From: Dyella sp. C9
GTDB taxonomy: Bacteria; Pseudomonadota; Gammaproteobacteria; Xanthomonadales; Rhodanobacteraceae
NCBI RefSeq assembly: GCF_003332825.1
Contig: NZ_QIRF01000004.1
Coordinates: forward strand, 1-64,000
Length of the DNA stretch: 64,000 nt
Reading direction: 5' to 3'
Positions 48,901-59,832 of this stretch are shown here, piece after piece. Position 1 is the stretch's first letter. Every line of letters starts with the position of its first letter. Both the position numbers and the translations under genes were made by a program. The notes beneath the pieces were generated by a model. That model ran no database searches, was not told the origin of the DNA, and worked only from the letters and a program-made list of their open reading frames with translations.

Positions 48901-49998
48901 TCATCCGCAGGCCCGCCCCCAGCGCAGGAACGCCGCCGCATTGCAGGCGTGTTCGTCCAGCGCGGCCAGCACGGCGTCGAGCACCTCGCGGGTGCCGGCC
49001 TTGCCGCCGATGTCGCGGGTGTGCGGACCGTGCGCGAGTACCTCGGCCACGGCGGCTTCCACGGTGGAGGCTTCCTGCTCCAGGCCCAGCGAGTGGCGCA
49101 GCAGCAACGCGGCGGAGAGGATGGCGCCGATCGGATTGGCCACGCCCTGGCCGGCGATGTCCGGCGCCGAACCGTGGATGGGTTCGTACAGGCCGGCCTT
49201 GCCCTCGCCCAGCGAGGCCGATGGCAGCAGGCCCAGCGAACCGGCCAGCGCGGCGGCCTCATCGGTGAGGATGTCGCCGAACAGGTTTTCGGTGACCACC
49301 ACGTCGTACTTGCCCGGCTGGGTGAGCAGCAGCATGGCCATGGAGTCCACCAGCTGGTGCTCCAGCTTTACGTCGGGGTACTCGGCGGCGATGCGCTGCA
49401 CCGTGCTGCGCCACAGGCGCGAGGTTTCCAGCACGTTGGCCTTGTCCACCGAGGTCACGTGCTTGTGGCGTTCGCGCGCCAGGTTGAAGGCGCGGCGGGT
49501 CACGCGCTCCACTTCGGCCACGGTGTACTTGCACTCGTCGGTGGCGGTGTCGATGGTGCGCGTCTTGGCGCCGAAGTAGGCGCCGCCGGTCAGTTCGCGC
49601 ACGAACAGCACATCGACGTTCTTCAGTTTCTCGTTCTTCAGGGGAGACAGCTCGGCCAGCGCGGGGTGCACCTGCAACGGACGCAGGTTGGCGTAGACCC
49701 CCAGCGCGGCGCGCAGCGCCAGCAGGCCCTGCTCAGGCCGCACCGGTGCACCCGGGTCGGACCACTTCGGGCCGCCCACGGCGCCCAGCAGCACCGCGTC
49801 GGCGGCCTTGCAGGCGTCGAGCGAGGCCGCCGGCAGCGGCTCACCGGTGGCATCGATGGCGCAGCCGCCAATCAGGTGTTCGTCGAAATGGAAATGGTGG
49901 TCGAAGTGAGCGGCCACGGCGTCGAGGACGGTGACCGCGGCAGCGGTGACTTCGGGGCCGACGCCGTCGCCGGGCAGGGTGACGATATGCGCTCTCAT
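48901..49998 (-). CDS. leuB: 3-isopropylmalate dehydrogenase
   Basis: 365 residues of the isopropylmalate/isocitrate dehydrogenase family. It shows [14 protein letters not shown] at the start, [15 protein letters not shown] with the metal aspartates, and the NAD-determining [14 protein letters not shown] region. It oxidises 3-isopropylmalate in leucine synthesis. Its ATG overlaps the leuD stop by four bases. Note the second-position sequence [11 protein letters not shown] is normal for the family. Confidence 0.97.
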   Translation of the reverse strand: MRAHIVTLPGDGVGPEVTAAAVTVLDAVAAHFDHHFHFDEHLIGGCAIDATGEPLPAASLDACKAADAVLLGAVGGPKWSDPGAPVRPEQGLLALRAALGVYANLRPLQVHPALAELSPLKNEKLKNVDVLFVRELTGGAYFGAKTRTIDTATDECKYTVAEVERVTRRAFNLARERHKHVTSVDKANVLETSRLWRSTVQRIAAEYPDVKLEHQLVDSMAMLLLTQPGKYDVVVTENLFGDILTDEAAALAGSLGLLPSASLGEGKAGLYEPIHGSAPDIAGQGVANPIGAILSAALLLRHSLGLEQEASTVEAAVAEVLAHGPHTRDIGGKAGTREVLDAVLAALDEHACNAAAFLRWGRACG

Positions 49999-50579
49999 GC
50001 GGCTTTCTCCACGCGTTGTTCGTAGGCGGTGATGGCGTCACCGTGGTGCTGCAGGTAGCCCAGCTGATCGACGCCGTTCAGCAGGCAATGACGGGCAAAG
50101 GGCTCCAACTGGAAACCGATGCGGCCGCCGTCGGGCAGGGCGACGTATTGCTCGCGCACGTCGATGCTCAGCTCGATGCCGGGGTGCTCGAGCAGCCAGC
50201 GGTGCTCGGCCTCGTCCAGCACCAGCGCCAGCAGGCCGTTCTTCAAAGCGTTGTTGCGGAAGATGTCCGCGATCTCGCTGCACAGCACGGCCTGGATGCC
50301 GTAGTCCAGCAAGGCCCACGGCGCGTGCTCGCGCGAGGAGCCGCAGCCGAAGTTGCGGCCGGCCACCAGGATCGCGCAGCCGCGCGCCGGCGGCTGGTTC
50401 AGCGGAAACGCGGGGTTGTCGCTGCCGTCGGCCTGGTAGCGCCAGTCGTTGAAGCACAGCTTGCCCAGGCCGGCGCGCTCGGTGGTGGTGAGGAAGCGCG
50501 CCGGGATGATGCGGTCGGTATCGATGTTCTCGTCGGTGAGGACGGCGGTGCGGGAGTGGATACGGGTGACGGGGCGCAT
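49995..50579 (-). CDS. leuD: 3-isopropylmalate dehydratase small subunit
   Basis: 194 residues. The swivel-domain signatures [12 protein letters not shown] and [17 protein letters not shown], plus [11 protein letters not shown], are those of LeuD. With LeuC it isomerises 2- to 3-isopropylmalate. GGAGG seven bases upstream supports ATG 50579; frame extension to 50705 is translated repeat DNA. Its start is separated from leuC by composite repeat copy B. Confidence 0.97.
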   Translation of the reverse strand: MRPVTRIHSRTAVLTDENIDTDRIIPARFLTTTERAGLGKLCFNDWRYQADGSDNPAFPLNQPPARGCAILVAGRNFGCGSSREHAPWALLDYGIQAVLCSEIADIFRNNALKNGLLALVLDEAEHRWLLEHPGIELSIDVREQYVALPDGGRIGFQLEPFARHCLLNGVDQLGYLQHHGDAITAYEQRVEKAA

Positions 50580-50626
50580 TAACAAACCTCCGAAGGACAA
50601 CACGCCGCGAGGGCGCGGTGCTTTGC

Positions 50627-50747
50627 ACCCTCTCCCCGCCGGGGAGAGGGTTGGGGTGAGGGGTGGGTGCTCGCGGCAAGATTGAACGAGGCGAGGCTCT
50701 GGCAAGACGGGCCGGTCAGCCCGGTCCTCTCCCCGGCGGGGAGAGGA
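50627..50747. repeat. Composite palindromic repeat, copy B (CCTCTCCCCGC family) between leuC and leuD
   Basis: accctctccccgccggggag with its right hairpin tcctctccccggcggggaga, around a centre containing gctcgcgg and ggcaagacggg. It has the same order and spacing as copy A at 30253-30373, so the whole ~120-base unit is one repeat. Confidence 0.88.
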
Positions 50748-50763
50748 AGAAAAGCGCGGGCCT

Positions 50764-52176
50764 TCATGCCGCCACCTCCGTCATGTATTCCCGCGGATCG
50801 GCGATGCGCCCGGCCACGGCCGATGCCGCGGCGGTCGCCGGGCTGGCCAGCACCGTGCGCGCGCCCTTGCCCTGGCGGCCCTCGAAGTTGCGGTTGGAGG
50901 TGCTCACCACCAGCTGGCCCGGCTGCGCCAGGTCACCGTTCATGGCGATGCACATCGAGCAGCCCGGCACGCGCCATTCGGCACCGGCCGCGGTGAACAC
51001 GTGGTGCAGGCCTTCGCTTTCCGCATCACGGCGCACCGCCTCGGAACCCGGCACCACCAGCATGCGCACACCCTCGGCCACGCGGCGGCCGCGCAGCACG
51101 TGGGCTGCTTCGCGCAGGTCGGACAGCCGCGAGTTGGTGCAGCTGCCGACGAACACCACGTCGACCGCGGTGCCCTGCATCGGCTTGCCGGCTTCGGCTT
51201 TCATGTAGTCCAGCGCGCGCTTCTCCATCGCGTTGCGCGCGGCCGGCACCGGCTTGTCCATGGCAATTGCCATGCCCGGATGGGTGCCGTAGGTGACGGT
51301 AGGGCGCACCTTGCTGGCGTCGATGCGCACTTCGCGGTCGTATTGCGCACCCGCGTCGCTGCGCAGTGCACGCCAGTGCTGCACCGCCGTTTCCCATGCG
51401 GCGCCCTGCGGCGCGCGCGGCCGGCCCTTGAGCCAGGCGAAGGTGGTGTCGTCCGGGGCGATCAGGCCAGCGCGCGCGCCGGCCTCGATCGACATGTTGC
51501 ATACCGTCATGCGCTCATCCATCGACATCGCTTCGATGACATCGCCGCGGTACTCGATGACATGGCCGGTGCCGCCGTCGACGCCGATCTCCCCGATGAT
51601 GTGCAGGATCAGGTCCTTCGCACCCACGCCAGCCGGCAGCTGGCCGTCCACGTGGATCGCCAGCGTCCTGGGCTTGCGCTGCAGCAGGCACTGCGTGGCC
51701 ATCACATGGCCGACCTCGGTGGTGCCGATGCCGAAGGCCAGTGCGCCGAACGCGCCATGGGTGGAAGTGTGGCTGTCGCCGCACACGATGGTCATGCCCG
51801 GCTGGGTGGCGCCCAGCTCCGGACCGATCACGTGCACGATGCCGCGGTCGCTGCTGTCCCAGCCATGCAGCTCCACGCCGAACTCGCGGCAGTTGGTTTC
51901 CAGCTGCGCGACCTGCGCCTTGGCTTCGGCCGTGGCATACGGGCGCTCGCCGTTCGCATCGGCGGGCAGGGTGGGCGTGGAGTGGTCGAGCGTGGCCAGC
52001 GTGCGATCCGGGCGGCGCAGCTGGAGGCCGCGCTCGCGCAGTTCGCTGAAGGCCTGCGGCGAGGTCACTTCGTGCACCAGGTGCAGGTCGATGTAGAGGA
52101 TGGCAGGCGTGTCGGTGGTTTCCGGCGCGACGACGTGCGCATTCCACACTTTCTCGAACAGGGTCTTGGCGGTCAT
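50764..52176 (-). CDS. leuC: 3-isopropylmalate dehydratase large subunit
   Basis: 470 residues of the aconitase superfamily. The [4Fe-4S] ligands are Cys346 (GSCTNSR), Cys406 and Cys409 (GCSMC). [16 protein letters not shown] and [19 protein letters not shown] (shown whole at nineteen residues) are LeuC hallmarks. It works with LeuD. The start overlaps the ilvE stop by four bases. Confidence 0.97.
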   Translation of the reverse strand: MTAKTLFEKVWNAHVVAPETTDTPAILYIDLHLVHEVTSPQAFSELRERGLQLRRPDRTLATLDHSTPTLPADANGERPYATAEAKAQVAQLETNCREFGVELHGWDSSDRGIVHVIGPELGATQPGMTIVCGDSHTSTHGAFGALAFGIGTTEVGHVMATQCLLQRKPRTLAIHVDGQLPAGVGAKDLILHIIGEIGVDGGTGHVIEYRGDVIEAMSMDERMTVCNMSIEAGARAGLIAPDDTTFAWLKGRPRAPQGAAWETAVQHWRALRSDAGAQYDREVRIDASKVRPTVTYGTHPGMAIAMDKPVPAARNAMEKRALDYMKAEAGKPMQGTAVDVVFVGSCTNSRLSDLREAAHVLRGRRVAEGVRMLVVPGSEAVRRDAESEGLHHVFTAAGAEWRVPGCSMCIAMNGDLAQPGQLVVSTSNRNFEGRQGKGARTVLASPATAAASAVAGRIADPREYMTEVAA

Positions 52177-53170
52177 GCAGTGGCTCCCATCGAAGCCGGC
52201 GTTTGATGAAGAGTGCGGCCATGGATGGCCGCTGTTTGATCTTCGCGGTCAGGGGTGACCGCACCAACCAAATTCAGCCAGCCCCACTTGTCGGTGGTGG
52301 TGCCGTCGAACAGGCCGAAGAAGGCCTTCTGCAGTGCACGCGTCACGTCGCCGGGGCGGCCGGCGCCGACGGGCTTGCGATCCACCGAGCGCACCGGGGT
52401 GATCTCGGCGGCGGTGCCGGTCATGAAGATCTCGTCGGCGGTGTACAGCGCCTCGCGCGGCAGGTCGCGTTCTTCCACCGCGATGCCCAGCTCACCAGCC
52501 AGCGTGATCACCGATTCGCGGGTGATGCCAGCCAGGATGCCGGCGCTGGTGGGCGGGGTCAGCAGCTTGCCGTTCTTGACCAGGAACAGGTTCTCGCCGG
52601 CGCCTTCGCTCAGCAGGCCGTTGTGGCCCAGTGCGATGCCTTCGGCGTAGCCGCCGCGACGCGCTTCGAGCGCGATCAGCTGGCTGCTCAGGTAATTGCC
52701 GCCGGCCTTGGCCCAGCTCGGGAGGGTGTTCGGTGCGGGGCGGTGCCAGGAGGACACGCACACATCGGCGCCGTGCTCGATCGCATCACCCAGGTAGGCG
52801 CCCCATTCCAGCGCCATGATCGCCACATCCACCGGCGAATCGCCCTTGGGCAGCACGCCCAGGCCGCCCGCACCGCGGAACACGATGGGACGCACGTAGG
52901 CCGATTTCATGCGGTTGGCGCGGATGACTTCGTGGCAGGCCGCGTTGACCTCGTCTTCGCTGAAGCCGACCTCGATCTCGTACACCTTGGCCGACTCGAA
53001 CAGGCGGCGCGTGTGGTCGGCGAGGCGGAAATAGGCGGGGCCCTGCGGCGTGGCGTAGACACGTTCGCCTTCGAATACCGAGGAGCCATAGTGCAGCGCA
53101 TGGGTGCTGACGTGGACCGTGGCCTCGGTCCAGGGTTTGATCTGGCCGTTGTGCCAGAGAAATGGCGTGG

Positions 53171-53174
<4 letters not shown>
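52173..53174 (-). CDS. ilvE: Branched-chain amino acid aminotransferase
   Basis: 333 residues of fold-type IV PLP enzyme. It has [16 protein letters not shown], the PLP Lys156 in SWAKAGGNY and [16 protein letters not shown]. It transfers the amino group to the 2-oxo acids of valine, leucine and isoleucine. Normal IlvE ends soon after the KWGWL segment; here about 30 more residues follow, of which [15 protein letters not shown] is translated repeat DNA. The ATG overlaps the leuA stop and the stop overlaps leuC. Confidence 0.97.
52203..52240. repeat. Palindromic element, GGCCATGGATGGCC family, inside the ilvE 3' end
   Basis: ttgatgaagagtgcggccat continuing ggatggccgctgtttgat. It is near-identical to the reverse complement of 53212-53247. 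It encodes the last residues of IlvE. Confidence 0.85.
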
Positions 53175-54829
<1,655 letters not shown>

Positions 54830-54861
54830 CTTTGGCTCCGCTGGCACGCGCCGTTGGGCAA

Positions 54862-54900
54862 CAAAAAACCCCGCATCCGTTACCGGGTGCGGGGTTTTTG
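54862..54900 (-). terminator. Leucine-operon attenuator terminator
   Basis: Leftward stem CCCCGCA/TGCGGGG plus inner CCG/CGG around a GTAA loop, followed by TTTTTTG. It lies between the leader peptide and leuA. Its 5' arm can instead pair with 54947-54954 (perfect 8-bp GGTGCGGG/CCCGCACC), giving an antiterminator. Confidence 0.88.
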
Positions 54901-54942
54901 AGTGGTATCTAGGTCAGTTTTGCTTTACCTGGACACACGCCC

Positions 54943-55080
54943 TCAGCCCGCACCTCCGTTGGTAATAAGGAGTACGAGTACAAGGGCAAGAAGGAGGTTG
55001 TTGCGAAGACGCGGCGCGCCGTCGATGGTCGGGGGACCAATCGGTTCGGCAATGCGATCGTGGCTGTTGCGCTGCGACAT
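54943..55080 (-). CDS. Leader peptide of the branched-chain amino-acid operon (LeuL/IlvL-like)
   Basis: 45 residues: MSQRNSHDRIAEPIG, a proline-containing middle, then RNNLLLALVLVLLIT and the end NGGAG. Residues 29-40 contain seven Leu, two Val, one Ile, one Thr and one Ala. They use CTT, CTC, GTA and ATT, codons that are rare in the surrounding genes, which prefer CTG, GTG and ATC. Ribosome stalling here when charged tRNA is short would expose 54947-54954 and block the terminator. No ribosome binding site is visible; the promoter suggests a leaderless mRNA starting at this ATG. Confidence 0.85.
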   Translation of the reverse strand: MSQRNSHDRIAEPIGPPTIDGAPRLRNNLLLALVLVLLITNGGAG

Positions 55081-55087
55081 GCAACCG

Positions 55088-55117
55088 ACCGTACCGGGGG
55101 TTGCAATCCCTTGTCAA
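55088..55117 (-). promoter_or_regulatory. Promoter of the leu-ilv operon
   Basis: Leftward TTGACA (55117-55112), an 18-base spacer and TACGGT (55093-55088). Only seven bases separate the -10 box from the leader ATG, so transcription should start at or next to that codon. AT-rich DNA lies just upstream of the -35. Confidence 0.65.
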
Positions 55118-55163
55118 CAGTTTCTTGTGAAATTTTTGCAAGGTCGTGCCGCCGGGCACATTT

Positions 55164-55187
55164 GGACGTCCAGATGTCCAGACATCG
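55164..55187. promoter_or_regulatory. Three tandem met-box-like octamers upstream of the leu-ilv promoter
   Basis: GGACGTCC, AGATGTCC and AGACATCG in tandem, about 85-107 bases upstream of the leu-ilv start. It is the counterpart of 20462-20485. The regulator is not known. Confidence 0.45.
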
Positions 55188-55199
55188 GAAGGCCCCTCG

Positions 55200-55832
55200 T
55201 CATGCGGTGGGCTGGCGCTGTTCAGCGAGATCTTTCAGGTACAGCGCAAGAGCGCTACGCAGCTGGGTTTGCGCAGCCTGGCGAAGGCTCGCCGGCTGCT
55301 CGTTGTGCAGGGCCACGGCGGCTTTCATCAGCTGCTGCACGACCATCGCCGCGGGGCGCAGGTCGCCGGCCGCGAGCGCGGGTGCATGGATGGCGAGGAT
55401 CTGCGACAGGTAGTCGCGGATGCGGTGGCGTATGGTGCGACCCAGCATGGAGGGCAGCGAGCCGCCGGCTTCCACCAGCACCACGAACGACGGGTGCCGC
55501 CGGCGGTAGTCGGCGAAGGTGCGGATCAGCCGTGCGGCGAGTTCGTCGCTGCTCCAGCCCGGGGTCTGCACCACCAGGCGTTCCATGTGCCCATAGAGCG
55601 CTTCGGCATGATCGGCGATCAAGGCCTCGGCGAGGGCTTCCTTGGTGGGAAAGAACTGGTACAGCGATCCGATGGATGCGCCGGCCCGCGCCGCGATCTC
55701 CGTCATGGTGGCGGCGTCGTAACCTTTTTCGACGAAACAGCTCGAGGCCGCCGACAGCAGCGCGGCGACCCGTTCGTGGCCGCGACGCCGTTGCGGGGCG
55801 CGCATGCCGGGGCTGGGGATACGTGGGGACAT
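55200..55832 (-). CDS. TetR-family transcriptional regulator
   Basis: 210 residues. The N-terminal helix-turn-helix covers about 25-70 (AALLSAASSCFVEKGYDAATMTEIA, cut here as AALLSAASSCF and VEKGYDAATMTEIAARAG, then GSLYQFFPTKEALAEAL). The ligand domain is not diagnostic. The promoter/terminator context does not link it to a target; it sits between the leu-ilv and thr operons. The start is uncertain: 55832 is taken, while 55805 and the frame start at 55979 are alternatives. Confidence 0.85.
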   Translation of the reverse strand: MSPRIPSPGMRAPQRRRGHERVAALLSAASSCFVEKGYDAATMTEIAARAGASIGSLYQFFPTKEALAEALIADHAEALYGHMERLVVQTPGWSSDELAARLIRTFADYRRRHPSFVVLVEAGGSLPSMLGRTIRHRIRDYLSQILAIHAPALAAGDLRPAAMVVQQLMKAAVALHNEQPASLRQAAQTQLRSALALYLKDLAEQRQPTA

Positions 55833-56000
55833 CCTGATCTGGTCGACTCCGGGCGGCGCAGCCATTCTCGCCCATCTCTCCGTGTACGGGGCTTTTACCG
55901 GCACGCTGGCCGGCGGGCAAGCGCCGCAGCGGCAGCGGTACGAGCCTGCGCCATGGGTGAGGAACCTGGGTGGCGACATCTGGCGCCACGACCGCGCGGG

Positions 56001-57311
56001 CTAGGCCAGCTGGTAGCCCAGCCAGTGCTTGAGTGCCTCGTCGTCGGCCGGCAGCGGCTCGGCGCTGGCGGGTCGCTGCAGCATGGCCTGCAGGGCCGGT
56101 GGTACCTCGACGTGCCGGCCGATCAGCGGTTCCACCACGCTCTCGAACTTGGCCGGATGCGCGGTGGCCACCACGGCCCACGGCAGGTCAGTGGCGCCCA
56201 TGCGATCGAGCACGTGCATGGCGGTGGCGGTGTGCGGACAGAACACCTCGCCGTGTTCCTGCGCGTGCCACACGATGGTCTGGCGGATGGTGTCGTCGTC
56301 GACGCTGGTGGCGCGCAGCTGCATGCGCAGCTCGTAGTCGCGCGGGAAGGTCCAGCGCAGCCGCTCGAAATTGCTGGGCGCGCCCACGTCCATCGCGTTG
56401 GCCAGGGTGGGAATGGCTGGGCGCGGCGTGTAGTTCTCGCCGTCGAAATAGTCGCTCAGCGTGGCATTGGCGTTGCAGGCCAGCTGGATTTCGCCGATCG
56501 GCAGGCCCATCTCGCGCACCCATACCGCCGCCAGCGCGTTGCCCAGGTTGCCGGTGGGCACGATCAGGTTGAGCGGCGAGCGCTGCCGCTGCCACCAGCC
56601 CATCGCCGCATGCGCGTAATAGCTCATCTGCGGCAGCAGGCGCCCCAGGCTGATGCTGTTGGCCGATGACAGCGGCATGCTGGCCTGCAGTGCCGCGTCG
56701 TTGAGCGCCGCCTTCACCATGCGCTGGCAGTCGTCGAAACTGCCGGCCACGCGCAGCGCCTGCACGTTGTCGCCGAAGCAGCCCAGCTGATGGGCCTGGC
56801 GCGGCGATACGCGGCCGTCCGGGTACAGGATGACCACGCGCACGCCTGGCTGGCGGTGGAAGGCCGCCGCCACCGCCGCGCCGGTGTCGCCGGACGTGGC
56901 CACCAGGATGGTCAGTGGCGTGGCGTCGTTGCGCCGCAGCCGGCGGAAGCAGGCGGCCAGGAAGCGCGCACCCACGTCCTTGAACGCGGCGCTGGGGCCA
57001 TGGAACAGCTCCAGCATCGAGGCGTCGCCGTGCCGCGGCAGCGGGCGCAGCGGCACGGGAAAGTCGAGTGCCTCGCGGCAGATCACCGGCAGCGCCTCGG
57101 CCATGGCGGTGCCGCGGAAAAACGGGTAGAGCAGGGTGGTGGCGGTATCGGCCAGCGTGCCGTCCGGATCGAACGCCGACAGTTCCAGCGAGGGCAGCGC
57201 CTCGGGCACGTACAGGCCGCCATCGGGCGCCAGGCCGGCGGCGATCACCTCGTCGACGCACGCGCCGTGCCGGGCACCGCGTGTGCTGCGGTAGTGCAAT
57301 GGCTCGTTCAT
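56001..57311 (-). CDS. thrC: Threonine synthase
   Basis: 436 residues of PLP enzyme. The start [17 protein letters not shown] and the PLP Lys111 in [10 protein letters not shown], followed by [12 protein letters not shown], are typical of the gammaproteobacterial ThrC. It converts phosphohomoserine to threonine. ATG 57311 overlaps the thrB stop by four bases. The long frame to 58649 is thrB shadow. Last gene of the threonine operon. Confidence 0.97.
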   Translation of the reverse strand: MNEPLHYRSTRGARHGACVDEVIAAGLAPDGGLYVPEALPSLELSAFDPDGTLADTATTLLYPFFRGTAMAEALPVICREALDFPVPLRPLPRHGDASMLELFHGPSAAFKDVGARFLAACFRRLRRNDATPLTILVATSGDTGAAVAAAFHRQPGVRVVILYPDGRVSPRQAHQLGCFGDNVQALRVAGSFDDCQRMVKAALNDAALQASMPLSSANSISLGRLLPQMSYYAHAAMGWWQRQRSPLNLIVPTGNLGNALAAVWVREMGLPIGEIQLACNANATLSDYFDGENYTPRPAIPTLANAMDVGAPSNFERLRWTFPRDYELRMQLRATSVDDDTIRQTIVWHAQEHGEVFCPHTATAMHVLDRMGATDLPWAVVATAHPAKFESVVEPLIGRHVEVPPALQAMLQRPASAEPLPADDEALKHWLGYQLA

Positions 57312-58282
57312 GCCACGTCCTCGTCGAGCACCGTGGCCGCCGGCCCGTTGATGGGCGATACCAGCGCGTCGCTGGCCATGCCTTCCTCGGCAAAGGCCGC
57401 GGCCATGGCCGTGGCGGCGCGTTCGGCGTCCTCGCGCCGCTCGTACCAGCCGAATACGCTGGGGCCGCCGCCGGAGATGCTCGCGCCCAGCGCGTCGTGA
57501 TCCAGCGCGGCCTGCTTCACGCGGGCGAAGGCCGGTACCAGCGGTGCGCGGCGCGGCTCGACCAGCACATCCTTCAAGCCTTCGCGTACCAGCGTGGCAT
57601 CGCCGCGATGGCAGCCGGTGAGCACCAGTGCGAGATTGCCCTGCTGGGCCACCACCTCCGACAGCGCGAAGCCGTCGGCAAGCACGGTGCGCGAACGGCG
57701 TGTCTCGAGCACCACATGCGGATGCACCAGCGCGCAATGCCAGGCATCGGGCACCGGCAGGCGCAGCAGCCGATCGCGCGTGGCCAGCACGAGGCCGCCC
57801 AGCAGCATCGGCCCTAGGTTGTCGCCGTGCCGGCTGCCGCTGGCCACGGTCTCGCCGTCGAGCGCAAAGCCGTACAGCGCCTCGCGCGGCAGCGGTCGTT
57901 CCAGCAGCGCGTTGGCGGCCACCAGCGCGGCGACGCACGATGCTGCCGAACCACCCATGCCCGAACCCAGCGCGATGCCCTTGTACAGCTCCACCTCGAA
58001 GCCGTGCTGCAGGCCCAGTGCGCGACGCAACGAGAGCAGGGCGGCGCCGGCGGTATTGCGGCTGGCTTCCAGCGGCAACTCGTGCGTACTGCCGTGGATG
58101 GCCACGATGCGCACGGTGGGTTCGTCGATGCGTCGCACCACCGCGCGATCGCCGGCACCGGCCACGCTGTGGCCCAGGATGTCGAAGCCCACGGCGACGT
58201 TGCCGACGCTGGCGAAGGCCATGGCCTGTGCGCTCAGTGCGCGTTGGGGTGATGTCATGGGATCGGCCAGTTGCGCATTCAT
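57308..58282 (-). CDS. thrB: Homoserine kinase
   Basis: 324 residues of the GHMP kinase family, with the ATP loop [19 protein letters not shown] and start [18 protein letters not shown]. It phosphorylates homoserine. The ATG shares one base with the hom stop (TGATG) and has GGAGG seven bases upstream. A frame extension to 58669 was rejected as shadow. Confidence 0.96.
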   Translation of the reverse strand: MNAQLADPMTSPQRALSAQAMAFASVGNVAVGFDILGHSVAGAGDRAVVRRIDEPTVRIVAIHGSTHELPLEASRNTAGAALLSLRRALGLQHGFEVELYKGIALGSGMGGSAASCVAALVAANALLERPLPREALYGFALDGETVASGSRHGDNLGPMLLGGLVLATRDRLLRLPVPDAWHCALVHPHVVLETRRSRTVLADGFALSEVVAQQGNLALVLTGCHRGDATLVREGLKDVLVEPRRAPLVPAFARVKQAALDHDALGASISGGGPSVFGWYERREDAERAATAMAAAFAEEGMASDALVSPINGPAATVLDEDVA

Positions 58283-59430
58283 CAGCGCACCTCCAGTGAT
58301 TCTGCAATGCGCAGCAGGTCGCCGAACACGCCGGCCGCGGTGACCTCGGGCCCCGCACCCGGGCCTTGAACCAGCATCGGGTTGTCGCGGTAGCGGTGCG
58401 TGGTGAACTGCACGATGTTGTCGGTGAGCCGCGAATGGGCGAACGGATGGGCGGCCGGCAGCACCGCCAGCCGCACGCGGGCGTGGCCCTTGGCGTCGAG
58501 GCTGGCCACATGGCGCAGCACGCTGCCCTGGGTCTGTGCGCGCGCCACCTGGCGTGCCATCGGCGCATCGAGCAGGTGCAGGTGCTCCATGGCCTGTTCG
58601 GCGGGCAAGGCCGCGAGCGCTCGCGGCACCAGGCTTTCCACGTCCACATCCTCCAGCGACAGCGACCATCCGGCCTCGCGGGCCAGGATCACCAGCTTGC
58701 GCGCGACATCCAGTCCCGACAAGTCGTCACGCGGATCAGGCTCGGTATAACCGAGCGCGTGTGCCTCGCGCACCAGCGTCGAGAACGGCCGGCTGCCGTC
58801 ATGGCGATGGCACAGCCAGGCCAGCGTGCCGGAGAACATGCCCTCCACCGCGAGCAGCTCGTCGCCGGTGTCGAGCAGGTCGCGCAGCGTCTGCACCACC
58901 GGCAGGCCGGCGCACACGGTGGCTTCGTAGCGGAAGCGCGCACCGCTGCCGCAGGCCGCGCGGATGGCCTGCAGGCGCCACAGCGGGCCGCTGCCGGCCA
59001 GCTTGTTCGGCGTCACCACATGCAGTCCGGTGGCCAGCCACTCGGGGTAACGCGAGGCCACCGCGTCGCTGGCGCTGCAGTCGATCAACATGGCGTGGCG
59101 ATCGCCGTCGCCACGCACGTGGGCGGCGAACTCGTCCAGGTTGCCCGGGCGCCAGGTCTGCGCGCCGCCGAAGCGGCCGTTGAGTTCGGGGTCGTCCGCA
59201 TCCAGCCACATGCGGCGGCTGGCGGCGACCCCGCACAGTTTGAGTTCCAGTCCGGCACGCGCCAACCGTGGCTGCGCGGCGCGCAGCTGGTCGAGCAGGG
59301 CGCTGCCGACACGGCCGGGGCCGATCAGGCCCACGGCGAGCACGCGTGCGCGTGCGGTGACCGTCGGCAGCGCCACGGCATGCGGTGGCGGCGACGGCTG
59401 TTCCAGCGAGGGTGATGCGACAAGGTTCAC
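58282..59430 (-). CDS. hom: Homoserine dehydrogenase (ThrA-type, without aspartokinase domain)
   Basis: 382 residues. The NAD(P) motif [16 protein letters not shown] lies at about 34-49, then [10 protein letters not shown], the substrate segment [20 protein letters not shown] (twenty residues) and the [18 protein letters not shown] tail. All match the homoserine dehydrogenase half of bifunctional ThrA. The fused aspartokinase domain is absent, so the enzyme is monofunctional here and aspartokinase must be encoded elsewhere. GTG start with GGAGG five bases upstream. First structural gene of the threonine operon. Confidence 0.95.
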   Translation of the reverse strand: MNLVASPSLEQPSPPPHAVALPTVTARARVLAVGLIGPGRVGSALLDQLRAAQPRLARAGLELKLCGVAASRRMWLDADDPELNGRFGGAQTWRPGNLDEFAAHVRGDGDRHAMLIDCSASDAVASRYPEWLATGLHVVTPNKLAGSGPLWRLQAIRAACGSGARFRYEATVCAGLPVVQTLRDLLDTGDELLAVEGMFSGTLAWLCHRHDGSRPFSTLVREAHALGYTEPDPRDDLSGLDVARKLVILAREAGWSLSLEDVDVESLVPRALAALPAEQAMEHLHLLDAPMARQVARAQTQGSVLRHVASLDAKGHARVRLAVLPAAHPFAHSRLTDNIVQFTTHRYRDNPMLVQGPGAGPEVTAAGVFGDLLRIAESLEVR

Positions 59431-59482
59431 GATGGCCTCCAGTTCGGGGGCCCGTGCTCGCGGAGGGGAGTCGGAGTGTGCC

Positions 59483-59509
59483 CGGCCCGCCTCATCGAGG
59501 GCGGGGCCG
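59483..59509 (-). promoter_or_regulatory. Threonine-operon attenuator hairpin (no T-tract seen)
   Basis: Leftward hairpin CGGCCCCGCC/GGCGGGCCG with one bulged C. Its 5' arm (59499-59506) is complementary to 59546-59554, the nine bases that directly follow the last Thr codon of the leader, giving the alternative fold of an attenuator. A run of T residues after the stem is missing, so termination may be Rho-dependent or translational. Confidence 0.6.
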
Positions 59510-59524
59510 TTGGCGTTGAGAAAC

Positions 59525-59665
59525 TTACTCGCGCACGGACACCCACCCCGACCCGGTGGTAATAGTGGTCGTGGTGGTGGTGGCGATGGAGTCGACGGAC
59601 AGCGTCACGCACCCGGTAATGACCGGGCTATGGAACATGCGTGCTGGCGCGAATGATGGCGACAT
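59525..59665 (-). CDS. Threonine-operon leader peptide (ThrL-like)
   Basis: 46 residues: MSPSFAPARMFHSPVITG, then VDSIATTTTTTITTGSG, ending VSVRE. Nine of the eleven residues 27-37 are Thr or Ile apart from one Ala, the same composition as E. coli ThrL. Stalling at these codons would free 59546-59554 for pairing. A small perfect cccggt/accggg hairpin lies earlier in the peptide coding sequence. No ribosome binding site is visible; the promoter suggests a leaderless mRNA. An internal ATG at codon 10 is an alternative start. Confidence 0.85.
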   Translation of the reverse strand: MSPSFAPARMFHSPVITGCVTLSVDSIATTTTTTITTGSGWVSVRE

Positions 59666-59671
59666 GGCCCG

Positions 59672-59701
59672 ACCTTAGGTGGATTGCTGCACTGCAGTCA
59701 A
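59672..59701 (-). promoter_or_regulatory. Promoter of the threonine operon
   Basis: Leftward TTGACT (59701-59696), an 18-base spacer and TAAGGT (59677-59672), with six bases between the -10 box and the leader ATG. This repeats the layout of the leu-ilv promoter. Confidence 0.65.
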
Positions 59702-59732
59702 CAGGTACATGTGAAACCTTGTAGCCGCCTTC

Positions 59733-59812
59733 CGTCATTCCAGCGAAAGCTGGAATCCAGTGTCTTCAGAATATTGCCAAGGCGCTGGATCCCGGCTTTC
59801 GCCGGGAAGACG
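59733..59812. repeat. REPIN, CGTCATTCCAGCGAAAG family, between thr operon promoter and cpdB
   Basis: cgtcattccagcgaaagctg at 59733-59752 and inverted partner ggctttcgccgggaagacg at 59794-59812. It is the fourth location of this family. Confidence 0.88.
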
Positions 59813-59832
59813 GTTAGTCATTCGGGTGTTCC

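Noticed and set aside
47050..50025. 991-codon rightward ORF across ilvD and leuB
   Set aside because: It covers three confirmed leftward genes and their repeat, and its His/Gly/Arg-rich translation has no motif.
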